A stretch of DNA of 64,000 bases from Pseudomonadota bacterium (lineage in GTDB: Bacteria > Pseudomonadota > Alphaproteobacteria > Sphingomonadales > Sphingomonadaceae): contig JAIUPN010000010.1 in NCBI GenBank assembly GCA_020160755.1, positions 62,001-126,000 of the forward strand, given 5' to 3'. Shown one piece after another: positions 61,176 through 64,000 of this stretch. The translations under genes were made by a program, and so were the position numbers. Position 1 is the stretch's first letter; each line of letters begins with the position of its first letter. The notes beneath the pieces are model-generated. The model was not told the DNA's origin, did not search any database, and saw only the letters and a list, made by a program, of their open reading frames with translations.

Positions 61176-61573
61176 CAGCGCGCGAGGGCGAGCAGCGGGC
61201 GCCCCTGTTGCAGATTGGCCAGCGCGGTGCGCGCGGCCCAGCGCGAGTCGACATAATTGCCGTTCGCGAGTTCGACATCGTAGCGGATCGGGCTGCCGAT
61301 CGCCGAGTCATAGGCGGCGACGGCTTCGGTGGTGCGACCCAGCCGGGCGTAAGCGGTGCCGAGATTGATGAGGCGCGAGGGGTCGCGTCTGTCGAGCGTG
61401 GTGTTGCCGGTGAGCTTGTCGAGCGCCGCCTGATTTTCGCCGGCCTTGAGCTCGGCGTAGGCGACCGGAAGCACCGAATCATCGACTTGCGGTGCGGTGA
61501 CGACGACGATCGATTGCGCCGCGGCGGGGCTCGCGAAGGCGAGAGCGGCGAGCGGCAGCAGAATTTTTTTCAT
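61175..61573 (-). CDS. Small secreted TPR-like protein
   Basis: A 132-residue protein. Signal peptide MKKILLPLAALAFASPAAAQ, then a mature part with one or two TPR-like helix pairs (LINLGTAYARLGRTTEAVAAYDSAI). The domain suggests periplasmic protein binding; no function is known. The ATG at 61573 is chosen; a longer frame from 61630 would place the signal internally. It is divergent from ahcY across an unusually long gap. Confidence 0.72.
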   Translation of the reverse strand: MKKILLPLAALAFASPAAAQSIVVVTAPQVDDSVLPVAYAELKAGENQAALDKLTGNTTLDRRDPSRLINLGTAYARLGRTTEAVAAYDSAIGSPIRYDVELANGNYVDSRWAARTALANLQQGRPLLALAR

Positions 61574-61968
61574 CCTTGTATCTCCCCGAAAACTTTCGCC
61601 GATTTTCTCGCGCATCCGGAAAATTGTCAATATTTCCGGGCATTTGTAACATGGTTGTCACAAACATAAATTATGCTGATCGCAGGGCGCATTATAAGTC
61701 AGATTTTTCAGAATCTTGGCTTTGGCGACTCTGTGTCACAATCGGATGCGCCTGATTGTCACAATTGAAGCGCGTGAAAATTATTTTCGCGGTCGGTGCA
61801 TCTTTGCGCCGCCGATTCGGCTGTCCGCGGGTGCCGACGGACGGTGCTTCGCAAGCGATATAAAGAAAAGTTTATATTTGATCGCGAGGCCGCTTTCGGA
61901 TAGGGCGCCCGGCATGTTTTTCGTGGCCGCTCGCCTGCGGTCGAACTCGCCTGACTGGAGAATACCCC
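61574..61968. promoter_or_regulatory. 395-bp AT-rich divergent control region between the TPR gene and ahcY
   Basis: No gene is seen here. It contains three TTGTCACAA-like sites (61655-61663, 61734-61742, 61756-61764), a stem ATATAAA...TTTATAT (61858-61864 with 61871-61877) flanked by GCGAT/ATCGC, and a GTCCG...CGGAC hairpin nearby. The ahcY ribosome site is GGAG 8 nt before its GTG. I find no recognisable SAH or SAM riboswitch. Confidence 0.5.
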
Positions 61969-63384
<1,416 letters not shown>

Positions 63385-63394
63385 TCGGTCAGCA

Positions 63395-63426
63395 GCCGGG
63401 CCGGCGCGTTCGCCGGCCCGGCTTCG
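63395..63426 (+). terminator. Terminator after ahcY
   Basis: GCCGGGCCGGCG and CGCCGGCCCGGC form a perfect 12-bp stem with a CGTT loop, 10 nt past the ahcY stop. The following TTCGCTCGTT is only partly T-rich. Confidence 0.65.
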
Positions 63427-63444
63427 CTCGTTATCGGGCGGGCT

Positions 63445-64000
63445 TCAGTCTTCGGCGAGATCGCCGAGCGCATCCCGCAAAGGCTGTAGCCACGGCGCGT
63501 AGCTGCGCCACAAATCGACCGCGTCGCGGTTGATCGGGCGTCGGACCTGCTCGGCGCTGGGGGTGCGTACAGGTCGCGCATTTTCGTGAAAATTCACGCA
63601 GGCCTGCTCGAACGGCAGGCCGAGATAAGCGAGCAGCGCGCGAATCTCGCGCTCGGGATCGTCGATCAGCCGCTCGTGGACCAGCCGGTGCACCGCGCCG
63701 GGCAAGACCCCGTCCAGATGGTCCATGAAGCGCACATAGTCGCGGTAATAGTGCCCCATGTCGGCGAGCGAATAGGAAAAGCCCTGGCCGCGCGCGAAAT
63801 GCTGTTTGAAATTGGCGAAGCAGCACGCCATCGCCGCGCGCCGCGCATCGACGATCTTCGCCCCCGGAAACAGCGTCCTGATCAGCCCGATATTGAGCCA
63901 GTTGTTCGGCAATTTGTCGATGATCCATGGCTTGTCCGACTGACGGTGCTGCGCCGCCGATCGCATATAATAGGCCGCGAGCCGGTCGATCTCCGCCGCA
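63445..64000 (-). CDS. Sulfotransferase family protein, C-terminal part
   Basis: The last ~185 residues of a PAPS-type sulfotransferase-like protein, running off the right edge. KPWIIDKLPNNWLNIGLI and FPGAKIVDARRAAMACCFANF resemble the sulfotransferase found fused to TPR repeats in sphingomonads; GHYYRDYVRFMDHL follows. The PAPS 5'-phosphosulfate loop lies beyond the edge, so function is provisional. It converges on ahcY. Confidence 0.72.
   Translation of the reverse strand, partial: AAEIDRLAAYYMRSAAQHRQSDKPWIIDKLPNNWLNIGLIRTLFPGAKIVDARRAAMACCFANFKQHFARGQGFSYSLADMGHYYRDYVRFMDHLDGVLPGAVHRLVHERLIDDPEREIRALLAYLGLPFEQACVNFHENARPVRTPSAEQVRRPINRDAVDLWRSYAPWLQPLRDALGDLAED

Noticed and set aside
61574..61968. 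SAH or SAM riboswitch upstream of ahcY
   Set aside because: Stems are present but I could not match any known riboswitch core. It is kept only as an unexplained leader region.

Overview
The window is high-GC chromosomal DNA of an alphaproteobacterium, most likely a member of the Sphingomonadales (Sphingopyxis or Sphingomonas type). The reasons are the chvI-chvG pair divergent from pckA, a Mg-type hemB, a large TonB-dependent receptor, a likely CtrA box and many gene products of sphingomonad type. It is ordinary core chromosome: I see no rRNA, tRNA, CRISPR array, insertion sequence or prophage. Genes are dense, often joined by 4-nt start/stop overlaps, and several use GTG or TTG starts.

Layout: 0-6 kb holds chvG (edge) and chvI, divergent pckA, a small conserved gene behind a possible switching leader, and two secreted putative metallopeptidases. 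6-9.6 kb holds two small DUF proteins, a GNAT acetyltransferase, rplU-rpmA and a lipoprotein. 9.6-14.1 kb is the most interesting segment, an enlarged phage-shock-protein (Psp) locus: divergent pspF, a sigma-54 promoter with upstream repeats, a 56-residue leader protein, pspA-pspB-pspC, and then five further small genes. These encode one-transmembrane proteins, four of which carry the same C-terminal tail as PspB and PspC. The run ends in a perfect 22-bp inverted repeat, followed by sufE.

14.6-23.4 kb (mostly minus strand) holds a TonB-dependent receptor, clpX, clpP, fdxA, an S4-domain protein and an Suv3/MgpS-like helicase. 23.4-29.7 kb holds an M23 cell-wall peptidase behind a CtrA-type box, then a tightly overlapping run of hemB, GNAT, membrane-fused spermidine synthase-like and gamma carbonic anhydrase-like genes. 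29.7-35.7 kb (minus) holds a PuuD-like membrane protein, the overlapping dapF-mtaB-ftsY-yciB chain and a GGDEF-EAL protein. 36-42.8 kb is the ffh-rpsP-rimM-trmD-rplS translation/SRP cluster, interrupted between rimM and trmD by four accessory genes.

43-47.7 kb holds a DUF1287 protein, asd, a dimethylargininase, a DUF2238 membrane protein, a lipoprotein, a GFA protein and an L,D-transpeptidase-like protein lacking both catalytic residues. 47.7-57 kb is rich in regulator-target pairs: MarR with an EmrAB-type pump, ArsR with an SRPBCC protein, and HxlR with an SDR enzyme, each with a visible operator-like palindrome or dyad. 57-64 kb holds an SDR, amn, a peroxiredoxin, a lower-GC orphan membrane protein, YqgE/AlgH, a small periplasmic TPR-like protein, ahcY and a sulfotransferase running off the edge.

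Functional assignments come from reading protein motifs and gene order; no database search was run.
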